A stretch of 64,000 nucleotides of DNA from Jiella soli (GTDB lineage: Bacteria > Pseudomonadota > Alphaproteobacteria > Rhizobiales > Rhizobiaceae). The stretch lies in NCBI RefSeq assembly GCF_020615385.1, contig NZ_JAJAVB010000008.1, forward strand, positions 1-64,000, given 5' to 3'. This document shows, piece after piece, positions 47,807 to 56,088 of the stretch; positions within the stretch are counted from its first letter, which is position 1, and the number at the start of each line of letters is the position of its first letter. The translations under genes were made by a program, and so were the position numbers. A model generated the notes under the pieces. It had not been told where the DNA came from, ran no database searches, and worked only from the letters and a program-made list of their open reading frames with translations.

Positions 47807-48711
47807 GGGCGGGCGGGGCCGGCCTTCGAACTGCGCGGGTCGCTGGCGTCATCGGCATCCCGGGGCGCATCCACCGGCGCGTAGCTCGTCTTCCTGGCCG
47901 TCGCCATCGCCCAGATCCCGACGAGCAGCATCGGGATGGACAGGACCATGCCCATGGTCAGCCAGCCGCCATAGAGATAGCCGAGCTGGACGTCCGGCAT
48001 GCGGAAGAACTCCACGAAGATGCGGGCGCAGCCATAGCAGAAGATGAACAGGCCGCCGGTGAAGCGCGGGCGCTTGAACATCTTGAAGCCGTGCGTGGCG
48101 ATTCTCAGGATGATCCAGAGCAGGATGCCCTCGAGCGCCGCCTCGTAGAGCTGGCTGGGATGGCGCGGCAGCGGGCCGGCATCGGGAAACACCATCGCCC
48201 AGGGCACGGTCGAGGGCGCGCCCCACAGCTCGCCATTGATGAAATTGGCGATCCGCCCGAAGAATAGGCCGAAGGGGACCGCGGCCGAGACGACATCGAC
48301 GAGGCTCCAGAGCGGCACCTTGCGGACCCTGCAGAAGATCAGGATGGCGACGGTGACGCCGATCAGTCCGCCATGGAAGGACATGCCGCCCTCCCAGACC
48401 CGGAACACGGCGAGCGGATCGGCCGCATAGCGGGCGAAGTCGTAGAAGAAGACCGAGCCGAGCCGCCCGCCGAGCACGATGCCGAGGGTGACGTAGAGGA
48501 TGAAGTCGTCGATATCGAGCTTGGTGATCGGCGAGACGCCCCCCGGCCAGAGCCGGGGATTGCCGGCGAGGTAACGGCCGTACAACCAGCCGCACAGGAT
48601 CCCTGCGACATAGGCGAGACCGTACCAGCGCAGCTGGACGATGCCGAGGTCGAGAAAGACCGGATCGATCTGCGGATAGGCGAGCACGCCGAGTGTCGGA
48701 AGAGAAAGCAT
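47803..48711 (-). CDS. lgt: Prolipoprotein diacylglyceryl transferase
   Basis: The 302-residue membrane enzyme transfers diacylglycerol to the lipobox cysteine. It has seven hydrophobic segments and the signatures LRWYGLAYVAGI, MSFHGGLIGV (catalytic histidine), FGRIANFINGELWG and HPSQLYEA. The C-terminal tail is cytoplasmic and charged. It is the first gene of the lgt - methyltransferase - pgeF - M24 operon and is divergent from the ubiK-like gene. Confidence 0.96.
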   Translation of the reverse strand: MLSLPTLGVLAYPQIDPVFLDLGIVQLRWYGLAYVAGILCGWLYGRYLAGNPRLWPGGVSPITKLDIDDFILYVTLGIVLGGRLGSVFFYDFARYAADPLAVFRVWEGGMSFHGGLIGVTVAILIFCRVRKVPLWSLVDVVSAAVPFGLFFGRIANFINGELWGAPSTVPWAMVFPDAGPLPRHPSQLYEAALEGILLWIILRIATHGFKMFKRPRFTGGLFIFCYGCARIFVEFFRMPDVQLGYLYGGWLTMGMVLSIPMLLVGIWAMATARKTSYAPVDAPRDADDASDPRSSKAGPARP

Positions 48712-48905
48712 GGGTCCGCCGGGTTTGGATTGACGTCGAAAGACCGCGGCCAGCGAGCCGCCTAAAGGAGCGGCCGGACAGTGGCCTTATGGCCGAACAG
48801 GGTCAAGCTATTGCGACAGCCGGTCCTTTGCGCGCGCCGCCGCGCCATTGTCAATTCGCCGGGCTCTCTCTACCTCAGGAGAAATCGCCACAATGGAGTG
48901 CCAAC

Positions 48906-49178
48906 ATGCCCAACCGAGCCCCCAACCGTATGCTCGACGAATTTGCGCGGATGATGACCGACGCCGCGGGCGCGGCTCAGGGTGTGCGGCGCGAAATGGA
49001 GACGGTCTTCCGCGCCCAGGGCGAGCGCTTCCTCAACCAGCTCGATCTCGTCCAGCGCGAGGAATTCGACGCGGTGCGTGAGATGGCGATGAAGGCGCGC
49101 ATGGAGAACGAAGCGCTGAAGAAGCGCATCGCGGACCTTGAAGCGAAGGTCGCCGGCGGCGCCTCCGACCCCGCCTGA
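48906..49178 (+). CDS. UbiK/BMFP-family accessory protein
   Basis: The 90-residue protein consists of MPNRAPNRMLDEFARMMTDA, then an amphipathic helix and a C-terminal coiled coil (LDLVQREEFDAVREMAMKAR, MENEALKKRIADLEAKV). This is the YqiC/UbiK layout; these proteins trimerise, bind membranes, and in enterobacteria support aerobic ubiquinone synthesis with UbiJ. The start at 48906 gives the family length; upstream in-frame ATGs lie in the lgt promoter region. Confidence 0.85.
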   Translation: MPNRAPNRMLDEFARMMTDAAGAAQGVRREMETVFRAQGERFLNQLDLVQREEFDAVREMAMKARMENEALKKRIADLEAKVAGGASDPA

Positions 49179-49459
49179 GGCCTTATCCACAGGACGTCAA
49201 CAGATTTTCCGCGGACCTTCGGCAAAGCTTTTCTGGACGAAACGCCTTTCGCCAGAGTCGCTTATGCAGGTGGCCGACACTCGCCATGCGCGTGCCGAAT
49301 GGTTCTCAACATGAAAATAAGGTTAACGCCCTTAGCCTGAAGACTCCCCGTCTGTATGCTGATTCATAAGGGTGATTCGTCGTTGGCGGCGATCCTCATC
49401 CAACAAGGGGCGAGCGTCGCGGCGGACGATCGCCCCGAATAATCGCAACGGGGATCTAG

Positions 49460-49960
49460 ATGATTTTGGAAGAGCTTTCCGCACTGCGGCAGTCGCATCC
49501 GGTGGATGTGATCGAATGGGTGGCGGCATCGCGGGAATGGGCGTTCGAGCGCTCCTGCGAGGACGAGATCGCGGTAGCGGTTGCCGGGGTCTGGGCGGAC
49601 TATTCGGTCTCCTTTTCCTGGCTCGACGAGATCGAGGCGCTGCATATCGGCTGCGCCTTCGACCTGAAGGTGCCGCAGCATCGGCGGAGCGAAATCCTGG
49701 CGCTGATCGCAGCGATCAACGAGAAGCTCGTCATCGGTCATTTCGACCATTGGGAAAAGCAGGGCGCTGTCATGTTCCGGCACGCGCTGCTCCTGTCCGG
49801 CGGCGCCGAGGCGACCGGCCAGCAGGCGGAGCGGATGCTGGTGTCTGCTCTGGAGAGCTGCGAGCGCTTCTATCAGGCCTTCCAGTTCGTGATATGGGCC
49901 GACAAGAGCGCCGAAGATGCGCTAGCCTGCACGCTGTTCGAGACGGTCGGCGAGGCGTGA
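49460..49960 (+). CDS. YbjN-domain protein
   Basis: The 166-residue acidic protein contains HPVDVIEWVAASREWAFERS, AVAGVWADYSVSFSWLDEIE and an alpha/beta fold with HFDHWEKQGAVMFRHALLL, consistent with the YbjN type (type III secretion chaperone-like fold). The E. coli member affects motility and stress responses, but the biochemical role is unknown. It is preceded by a 281-base gap and followed by proC after two bases, implying an operon. Confidence 0.82.
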   Translation: MILEELSALRQSHPVDVIEWVAASREWAFERSCEDEIAVAVAGVWADYSVSFSWLDEIEALHIGCAFDLKVPQHRRSEILALIAAINEKLVIGHFDHWEKQGAVMFRHALLLSGGAEATGQQAERMLVSALESCERFYQAFQFVIWADKSAEDALACTLFETVGEA

Positions 49961-49962
49961 TC

Positions 49963-50772
49963 ATGGCGGATGTCGGGACGATCCTGCTCCTCGGGGGCGG
50001 CAATATGGGCACGGCCCTGCTCGGAGGCTGGCTGGAGTCGGGCCTTCGGCCGGAAAGCGTGCTGGTCGTCGATCCGACGGTCGGGGACGCGCTCCGCCCG
50101 CTTCTCGCCAGAGGAGTCCGGCATGCCGAAGCGATTCCGGCGGAGACGTTCGATATCGCCGTCCTGGCGGTGAAGCCGCAGATGATGGATGCGGCCCTGC
50201 CGCCCCTGAAGAATGCGCTGAAGCCCCAAAGCTTGGCGATCTCGATCGCGGCCGGCACGACGGTCGGACTGATCGAGCGGCATCTCGGCGAGCGGCCGGT
50301 GGTTCGGGCGATGCCCAACACGCCGGCGCTGATCGGTCGCGGCATCACCGGCGCCTATGCCAACACCCGCGTCGCCGACGAGGGACGCGGGACCGCGGAC
50401 CAGCTCCTGTCGGCCAGCGGCCCGGTCGAATGGGTCGAGACGGAGGCGCTGATCGACGCCGTCACCGGCGTTTCCGGCAGCGGCCCCGCCTATGTCTTCT
50501 ATCTCGCCGAATGCCTGGCCAAGGCGGGCGAAGCGGCGGGCCTCCCGGCGCACCTTGCCATGCGGCTTGCCCGGCATACGGTGGCCGGGGCGGGCGAACT
50601 GATGATCCGATCCGAGGAGACGCCCGCCAAACTCCGCAAGAACGTCACGTCGCCGAACGGCACCACCCAGGCCGCGCTCGACGTTCTGATGGCCGAGGAC
50701 GGGCTGGCGCCGCTGATGAGCCGCGCGGTGGCGGCGGCGCGGGACCGGGCCGAGGAACTGGCCAAGGGCTAG
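49963..50772 (+). CDS. proC: Pyrroline-5-carboxylate reductase
   Basis: The 269-residue enzyme reduces pyrroline-5-carboxylate to proline. The Rossmann loop LGGGNMGTALLGGW starts near residue 10. Further motifs are AVKPQMMDAAL, VRAMPNTPALIGRGITG, and in the dimer domain VSGSGPAYVFYLAECLAKAG and SPNGTTQAALDVL. A GTG at 49957 is in frame, but the ATG at 49963 is conventional. The two-base gap after the YbjN-like gene suggests shared transcription. Confidence 0.96.
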   Translation: MADVGTILLLGGGNMGTALLGGWLESGLRPESVLVVDPTVGDALRPLLARGVRHAEAIPAETFDIAVLAVKPQMMDAALPPLKNALKPQSLAISIAAGTTVGLIERHLGERPVVRAMPNTPALIGRGITGAYANTRVADEGRGTADQLLSASGPVEWVETEALIDAVTGVSGSGPAYVFYLAECLAKAGEAAGLPAHLAMRLARHTVAGAGELMIRSEETPAKLRKNVTSPNGTTQAALDVLMAEDGLAPLMSRAVAAARDRAEELAKG

Positions 50773-50889
50773 GACACACTGGCCGCCTCTTGCGGTCGGC
50801 CGGATCATCCGGCAGGACCCGGATCCGAACGCAGAATTGTCCGGGCGGCACGGCGACAGGCTGCGGCCGCCCACCGGGAGAGACTTGGC

Positions 50890-51249
50890 ATGGCTTCGCA
50901 TGACGAACGGGCGCCGGAAATCGGCTTCGACGACTTCCTGAAGGTCGACATCCGCGTCGGCACGATCGTCGAGGCTGCGCCCTTTCCCGAAGCGCGCAAG
51001 CCGGCGATCCGGCTGGTCATCGATTTTGGCGAGGAGATCGGCCGCAAGAAGTCCTCGGCCCAGATCACAGTGCACTACGAGCCCGAGGACCTCGTCGGCC
51101 GGCAGGTGATCGCTGTCGTCAACTTCCCGCCGCGCCAGATCGGTCCGATGCGCTCGGAAGTGCTGACGCTCGGCGTGCCGGACGAGGCGGGCGAGGTCGT
51201 GTTGCTGGGGCCGGGCCACACTGTTCCCAACGGCGGCCGGATGTTCTGA
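50890..51249 (+). CDS. csaA: CsaA-type tRNA-binding/chaperone protein
   Basis: The 119-residue OB-fold protein begins with a short linker, then FDDFLKVDIRVGTIVEAAPF, IDFGEEIGRKKSSAQIT and VVNFPPRQIGPMRSEVLTLG. This matches CsaA, a dimer related to the tRNA-binding domain of methionyl-tRNA synthetase, with reported export-chaperone activity in Bacillus. The length is standard. A 117-base gap separates it from proC. Confidence 0.93.
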   Translation: MASHDERAPEIGFDDFLKVDIRVGTIVEAAPFPEARKPAIRLVIDFGEEIGRKKSSAQITVHYEPEDLVGRQVIAVVNFPPRQIGPMRSEVLTLGVPDEAGEVVLLGPGHTVPNGGRMF

Positions 51250-51451
51250 GCGCACCTGCGCGGAACCACCAAGACGTCGTCGCGGATTCGCACGCGAATT
51301 GCAGCGTAAAATTGGCGGAAACCCGGAAAATTAACCGAAGATTCATTGCCTGACTGAAAGATCGTCTTGCGAACGATCGGTCCGGGATCATCCTCGAATG
51401 GCCGAGGATCGGCGCCCGCTTCGCCCGCAGCCGACGTGGGAGTTGCAAGCG

Positions 51452-52666
51452 ATGAACGTGAACGCCTATTCCGCCGGATCATTGTCCGACCAGGCGGCGC
51501 TGGTGCTGATCACTGATCCGAACGCGTATGGTTCTCGGGGAGCCACGGGCGAAGACGGAACGAGCGCGGGAATTTCGACAAGTTCCTTCGATGCCACCCA
51601 GTCGCAGGCGCAAAAGGCGATCGCCGCGATCGTTGCCATCGTCATGCAGGGCAATGGCGATACCTCTGTTTCCGTCACGTCCGAAGAGGGAAGCGTGTCG
51701 GTGACCACGGGCGAAGGCAATGACGACATCGACGTTCGGGCCGAGACCGCGCGCAAGATCTATTCCGGCGACGGGAACGATCTGATCAATATCGTCACCC
51801 GGGGCGGCTATAGCTATGACGGCGAGGGGCGGATGGCGGACGCCGTGGCGCGTGTCCAGGCGGGCGCCGGCGACGACCGGGTCGCCATCGACAGCCACGG
51901 CACGGTGGATTTCGTCTCCGGAGGCGCGGGTAATGACGCTCTGACCATCGCCAGCGGCATCGAAGAAGATGCGGATTCCAACCTGTTTCTCGGCGTGACG
52001 CGCGTTGACGGCGACGACGGCGACGACATCATCGCCATCTCGTCCAAGGCGGGCGTGTTCGCGGTCTCCGGCGGCACCGGAAATGACGAGATCCGCATTG
52101 CGTCACAGGGTATCGTCGCGGGGGTCGAAGGGGGCAGCGGCGATGACGACATCACCATCGCAGGTTCGGCCGCCGGAATCCGGGGCGGCGCCGGCAACGA
52201 CGTCATCCGGGTGATCGGCTCGCCCCAGTTCGTCGATGGCGGCGCCGGCAACGACCATATCGTCTTCCAGGGCAACGACCGCACCGCCTCCTCGGTCATC
52301 TTCGGACAAGGAGACGACCTCGTCGAGACGGACGGCGCCCTGGTCATCAAGGGCTTGATGGGCGGCGATGCGGCATCCCCGACCAATGTGAGCTTCGCCC
52401 GGATTTCGGCCGACACGCTGGTGATCGGCGTCGAAGGCCGCGACGATACCATGACCGTCCACCTGACCGGCGCGATGGCCGCGGCCGACAAGCTGGAATT
52501 CGAACTGGATTCCGGCGGCGGCCTGCTCATCCGCCAGGCCGGCAGCACGATCGGCTCGAACCTCGTCAAGCAGTTCTCGGTCAATGCCTCGTCCGGCACA
52601 ATCTCGGAGAATCCCGTGACACGCAGGGTCCTCGACATGCCGGACACCATCGCCGTCAATCGATAG
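51452..52666 (+). CDS. Calcium-binding-type repeat protein (RTX-like), unknown function
   Basis: The 404-residue acidic protein begins MNVNAYSAGSLSDQAALVLI without a signal peptide. From about residue 85 it has degenerate RTX-like nonapeptide units: GGAGNDALTI, GDDGDDIIAI, GGTGNDEIRI, GGSGDDDITI, GGAGNDVIRV and GGAGNDHIVF. These form beta-rolls that bind calcium in proteins exported by type I secretion. No ABC exporter genes are nearby. The last 110 residues form a separate beta-rich part. The start at 51452 has GGGAG nine bases before it; ATG 51398 is less likely. Confidence 0.75.
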   Translation: MNVNAYSAGSLSDQAALVLITDPNAYGSRGATGEDGTSAGISTSSFDATQSQAQKAIAAIVAIVMQGNGDTSVSVTSEEGSVSVTTGEGNDDIDVRAETARKIYSGDGNDLINIVTRGGYSYDGEGRMADAVARVQAGAGDDRVAIDSHGTVDFVSGGAGNDALTIASGIEEDADSNLFLGVTRVDGDDGDDIIAISSKAGVFAVSGGTGNDEIRIASQGIVAGVEGGSGDDDITIAGSAAGIRGGAGNDVIRVIGSPQFVDGGAGNDHIVFQGNDRTASSVIFGQGDDLVETDGALVIKGLMGGDAASPTNVSFARISADTLVIGVEGRDDTMTVHLTGAMAAADKLEFELDSGGGLLIRQAGSTIGSNLVKQFSVNASSGTISENPVTRRVLDMPDTIAVNR

Positions 52667-53126
52667 CCGGCCGCGAAACAGCGAGGGGAGGCCGACCCCG
52701 CGAGGGGCAGGCGGAGGACGCGTCATCACTCCGCCTGCCGGACCTGGCGTGATTGCGCCATCGTGGACGCCCGGGACGGATGGGGACGGCTCGGGGCCGG
52801 GCAGCGGGTATCGCACGCGGCCGATTCCGAGCGGGCGGTGATCGCGGCCGGCGAGTCGCCGTCTTCCTGCTTTCGCGCGAAGTCTCCGGTGACGAGCCGT
52901 CATCGGCATTCGCAGGCGCTGAACCGCCAGTTCAAGCTTGGCCTTCGGCTAGAGCATCGGGCGACGAATCGGCATGGCTCGATGCTCTCGATCTCCTTGG
53001 TGGCGCGCCGGGTGGCCGAAAAACCGGTTTCCACTTTTTCGCCCGGCGCTCCAGGAGCGGACTGGCAGTTCCCCACCCATCAGCGACGCGCGCTCTCGGA
53101 CCCCATCCGTCCCGTCCCGGTTCAGC
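52667..53126. other. Intergenic region holding a rhizobial-type palindrome
   Basis: This 460-base gap lies between convergent genes. Nothing in it looks coding. It contains a stem (52951-52959 with 52980-52988) and, near 53021-53045, the stretch CCGAAAAACCGGTTTCCAC, which resembles widespread Hyphomicrobiales extragenic palindromes. Confidence 0.55.
52951..53045. repeat. Rhizobial-type extragenic palindromic element
   Basis: Arms 52951-52959 and 52980-52988 pair perfectly over nine bases (AGAGCATCG), and about 33 bases further lies a GAAAAACCGGTTTCC block. The combination of AGAGCAT with CCGAAAACCGGTTTCCAC-type sequence is, as recalled, common in repetitive intergenic elements of rhizobia. 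Copy number cannot be judged from this window. Confidence 0.45.
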
Positions 53127-54593
53127 TCACCCCGGCACCCGGATCAGCGCCCTGAGGCCCCCAAGCTTGCTGTCCGACAGGAGGATGTCGCCGCCATGGG
53201 CCCGGGCGATGTCGCGGGCGATCGCCAAGCCGAGGCCGGTGCCGCCGGAATCGATGTTGCGGGCGGGGTCCAGCCGCACGAAGGGCTTGAAGACCTCCTC
53301 GCGCTTGTCCGCTGCGATGCCCGGACCGTCGTCCTCGACCGCGATCGTCAGCCAGCGGCCTTCGTGGTTGGCCGAGACCTTGACCCTCTCGCCGTGGCGC
53401 ATGGCGTTGGCGACGAGGTTGGTGATCATCCGGGAGAAGGCGTCGGGCCGCACCGTGATGCGGGGATCGCCGACGATATCGGTGGTCAGGCGCTTGCCCT
53501 TCCTCTCGGCCTCGCTGCGGAACTTCTGCAGGAGCGTTTCGAGGTCGAGTTCGCCGACTTCCTCGCCGGCCTCGCCCTTGGCGAAGGCGAGATAGCCTTC
53601 GAGCATGCGCTGCATCTCGTCGATGTCGGAGTTTAGTTCGTCCTGGTCCTCGCCCTCGGGAAGCAGAGCGAGCTGAAGGCGAAAGCGCGTGAGCACCGTG
53701 CGCAGATCGTGGCTGACGCCGTTCAGCATCTGCGTGCGCTGCTCGATCTGCCGCTCGATGCGGTCGCGCATCTGGATGAAGGCGAGGGAGGCGCGGCGGA
53801 CCTCGGACGCACCGCGCGGCCGGAACTCGGACGGCATCGGCTGGCCGCGGCCGAAGCCCTCGGCCGCGGCGGCGAGCGCCTGGATCGGCCGGATCTGGTT
53901 GCGCAGGAAGAGGACGGCGATGATCAGGAGGACGAGCGAGGTCGAGACCATCCACACCAGGAAGATATGGGTGTTGGACGCATAGGCCGAGTTGCGGGGG
54001 GCGAACACGCGCAGGACGCCGTCGTCGAGCTGGATGCGGATTTCCACGATCCGCGAATTGCCGACCGTGTCGATCCAGAACGGCCGGCCGATTTGATCCT
54101 TGATCTCGTCGCTCAAGATGCCGTCGAGAATGCTGAAGAAGGGCTTCGGAGCCGGGGCCGGAAGCGGGGTCGGCGGCAGCAGCGCGACGTTGAGATCGAG
54201 CCGCTCGCGGGCGATGTCGATGATCCGGTCGAGTTCCTGCGGGCCGCGACGGTCCTGGACGAGATCGGTGACGGCGGCGACGTCCTGGATCACCGCCTTC
54301 GACAGGCGCTGGGTGACAAGCTGCCAGTGCCGCTCCATGAAGACGACGGTGACGACGCATTGCAGGAGCACCATCGGCGCGATGATGATGATCAGCGACC
54401 GGGCATAGAGGCCCTTCGGCATGAAGCGCTGGACGAAGCGCGGAACCGGGCGGAGCGGCCCGCGCCAGATGTCGATCTTCGGCAAGGACCACCCGCCCCG
54501 GCGCCCGGGGAGGCGAAGCCTCAGGCGCTTGCGCCAGGCCTGCCCGGCCGGCCGCTCCGGGCGATGGCGGATGATGCGCTCCAGGATGGTCAC
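53127..54593 (-). CDS. EnvZ-like sensor histidine kinase
   Basis: The 488-residue protein starts with GTG at 54593, 17 bases after the response regulator stop. It has a basic cytoplasmic N-terminus of about 60 residues, two membrane helices (about 65-85 and 211-231) around a periplasmic sensor region, and a HAMP domain. The phospho-acceptor is His295 in NGVSHDLRTVLTRF. The ATPase domain has NLVANAMRHG (N box), DDGPGIAADK (G1) and GGTGLGLAIARDI (G2). It presumably phosphorylates the adjacent OmpR-type regulator. The stimulus is unknown. Confidence 0.93.
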   Translation of the reverse strand: MTILERIIRHRPERPAGQAWRKRLRLRLPGRRGGWSLPKIDIWRGPLRPVPRFVQRFMPKGLYARSLIIIIAPMVLLQCVVTVVFMERHWQLVTQRLSKAVIQDVAAVTDLVQDRRGPQELDRIIDIARERLDLNVALLPPTPLPAPAPKPFFSILDGILSDEIKDQIGRPFWIDTVGNSRIVEIRIQLDDGVLRVFAPRNSAYASNTHIFLVWMVSTSLVLLIIAVLFLRNQIRPIQALAAAAEGFGRGQPMPSEFRPRGASEVRRASLAFIQMRDRIERQIEQRTQMLNGVSHDLRTVLTRFRLQLALLPEGEDQDELNSDIDEMQRMLEGYLAFAKGEAGEEVGELDLETLLQKFRSEAERKGKRLTTDIVGDPRITVRPDAFSRMITNLVANAMRHGERVKVSANHEGRWLTIAVEDDGPGIAADKREEVFKPFVRLDPARNIDSGGTGLGLAIARDIARAHGGDILLSDSKLGGLRALIRVPG

Positions 54594-54610
54594 GGGACCC
54601 TGTGTCCCGC

Positions 54611-55336
54611 TCAATCGGTGTTCAGGCGGTAGCCGATGCCGCGGACCGTCTGCAGCCACAGGGGATTGGCCGGGTCGCTCTCGATCTTGCGCCGCAGCCG
54701 GTTGATCTGGACGTCGACCGTGCGCTCACCGACCTCGCTCTCGTCGCCGAGAAGGTCCTGGCGCGGGATGGTCTCGCCGGGCTTGGCCGCAAACTGGCTC
54801 ATGATCTCCTGCTCGCGCTCGGTCAGGCGGATCACCTCCTGACCGCGTTTCAGCTCCCGGCGCGACAGGAAGAAGGTGAACGGGCCGAAGCGGATATGTT
54901 CGAGCTTCTGGACCGGAGCCGGGGTTCCGCGCCTGAGGATGTTGTTGACGCGCAGGAGAAGCTCGCGCGGATCGAAGGGCTTCGACAGATAGTCGTCGGC
55001 GCCGGCCTCCAGGCCCTCGATCCTATGCTCGGTCTCCGAGCGCGCGGTCAGCATCAAGACCGGCGCATCCCGCGTCTTGCGCATGGACCGGACGAGGTCG
55101 ATGCCGTTCTCGCCGGGCATCATGACGTCGACGACGACGAGGTCGAAGTCGAGTCCTCCGAGGATCCGCCGTGCCTCCATCGCATCGGCCGCGACGGAGA
55201 CGCGGAAGCGCTTCTCGACCAGGAAGCGCGAGAGCAGGGATCGGATGCGCCGGTCGTCGTCGACGATCAGGATGTGCGGCGCGTCGTCCTCGAGAAGGGG
55301 AGGCGTCGAGGGGGTGGCCGAGACGACGTCGGTCAT
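54611..55336 (-). CDS. OmpR-family response regulator (PetR-like position)
   Basis: The 241-residue protein has a receiver domain (HILIVDDDRRIRSLLSRFL) with phospho-acceptor Asp in VVVDVMMPGENGIDLVRSM and Lys in YLSKPFDPREL, and a winged-helix DNA-binding domain ending TVDVQINRLRRKIESDP and TVRGIGYRLN. The ATG at 55336 overlaps the MarR-family stop (ATGA). The MarR - OmpR pairing resembles petP-petR of Rhodobacter, where PetR is reported to be essential for growth; orthology here is inferred. Confidence 0.92.
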   Translation of the reverse strand: MTDVVSATPSTPPLLEDDAPHILIVDDDRRIRSLLSRFLVEKRFRVSVAADAMEARRILGGLDFDLVVVDVMMPGENGIDLVRSMRKTRDAPVLMLTARSETEHRIEGLEAGADDYLSKPFDPRELLLRVNNILRRGTPAPVQKLEHIRFGPFTFFLSRRELKRGQEVIRLTEREQEIMSQFAAKPGETIPRQDLLGDESEVGERTVDVQINRLRRKIESDPANPLWLQTVRGIGYRLNTD

Positions 55337-55899
55337 GTCGGGTCTTTCCAATTGATCTCTTTCCTGGCGAACCAGTCCTGGGCCGCACGCCGGTCGGAGG
55401 CCATGCGGCCGAGGAAGGCGCCGACTTGCCTGACGTCGAGCGGCGGCGTCATCTGCAGCGCCGCATCGATTCGCCGGACCTGCGCGCGCGACAGTTCGAG
55501 CGTCAGTTCGCGGCCTTTTCGCGTCGGATAGAGGCGGCGCTGCCGGCGGTCCTCGTCGCCGGGCAGCTGATGGATGAAACCCTCGTCGATCAGCTGGCGC
55601 AGCACGCGCGACAGCGACTGCTTGGTGATCTGCAGGAGGTCGAGCAGGTCGGCGATCGTCATGCCGGGGGCGCGGTTGACGAAATGCAGGATCCGGTGAT
55701 GGGCCCGTCCGAAGCCGTATTCCGCCAGAATCTCGTCCGCATCGCCGGTGAACTCGCGATAGGCGAAGAAGAAGAGTTCGATGATCCGGAAATCGACCGT
55801 GCCGAGCGTCGGCAGCGGTTCATCCACGATTTCGGCGCGGTCCACCCGCAGCATGTCGTCGGAGGTCAGGGCATCATCCATAAAATAGGTCAGCACCAT
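55333..55899 (-). CDS. MarR-family transcriptional regulator (PetP-like position)
   Basis: The protein is 188 residues from ATG 55899; an in-frame ATG at 55881 would remove six. The winged helix has YGFGRAHHRILHFVNRAPGM, TIADLLDLLQITKQSLSRVL and LIDEGFIHQLPGDEDRRQRR, the recognition helix and wing of MarR. It opens a three-gene operon with the response regulator and kinase and is divergent from the aminotransferase gene. GTAA and TTAC half-sites about 13 bases apart just upstream of its start might be an operator. Confidence 0.9.
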   Translation of the reverse strand: MVLTYFMDDALTSDDMLRVDRAEIVDEPLPTLGTVDFRIIELFFFAYREFTGDADEILAEYGFGRAHHRILHFVNRAPGMTIADLLDLLQITKQSLSRVLRQLIDEGFIHQLPGDEDRRQRRLYPTRKGRELTLELSRAQVRRIDAALQMTPPLDVRQVGAFLGRMASDRRAAQDWFARKEINWKDPT

Positions 55900-56088
55900 T
55901 GACGTAATTGGCTTCTATTGTTACACGCAGTGGAGAAGCTGGGAACAGCCGTAGAGCTGTCGTCCGCTTCGCTGCGATGGAGACGACCGGAGAGGTCCGC
56001 GCTTTCGAGCCGAACCCCGTCTCGGCTGCCAGGCCATGGCATACAATCATCATAGGGAGAACGCCCGGAAAAAGGCGTTGCGAACATC

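Noticed and set aside
52763-53155. Plus-strand frame in the gap between the RTX-like gene and the kinase
   Set aside because: It runs through the palindromic element and overlaps the kinase 3' end; composition is typical of random GC-rich reading.
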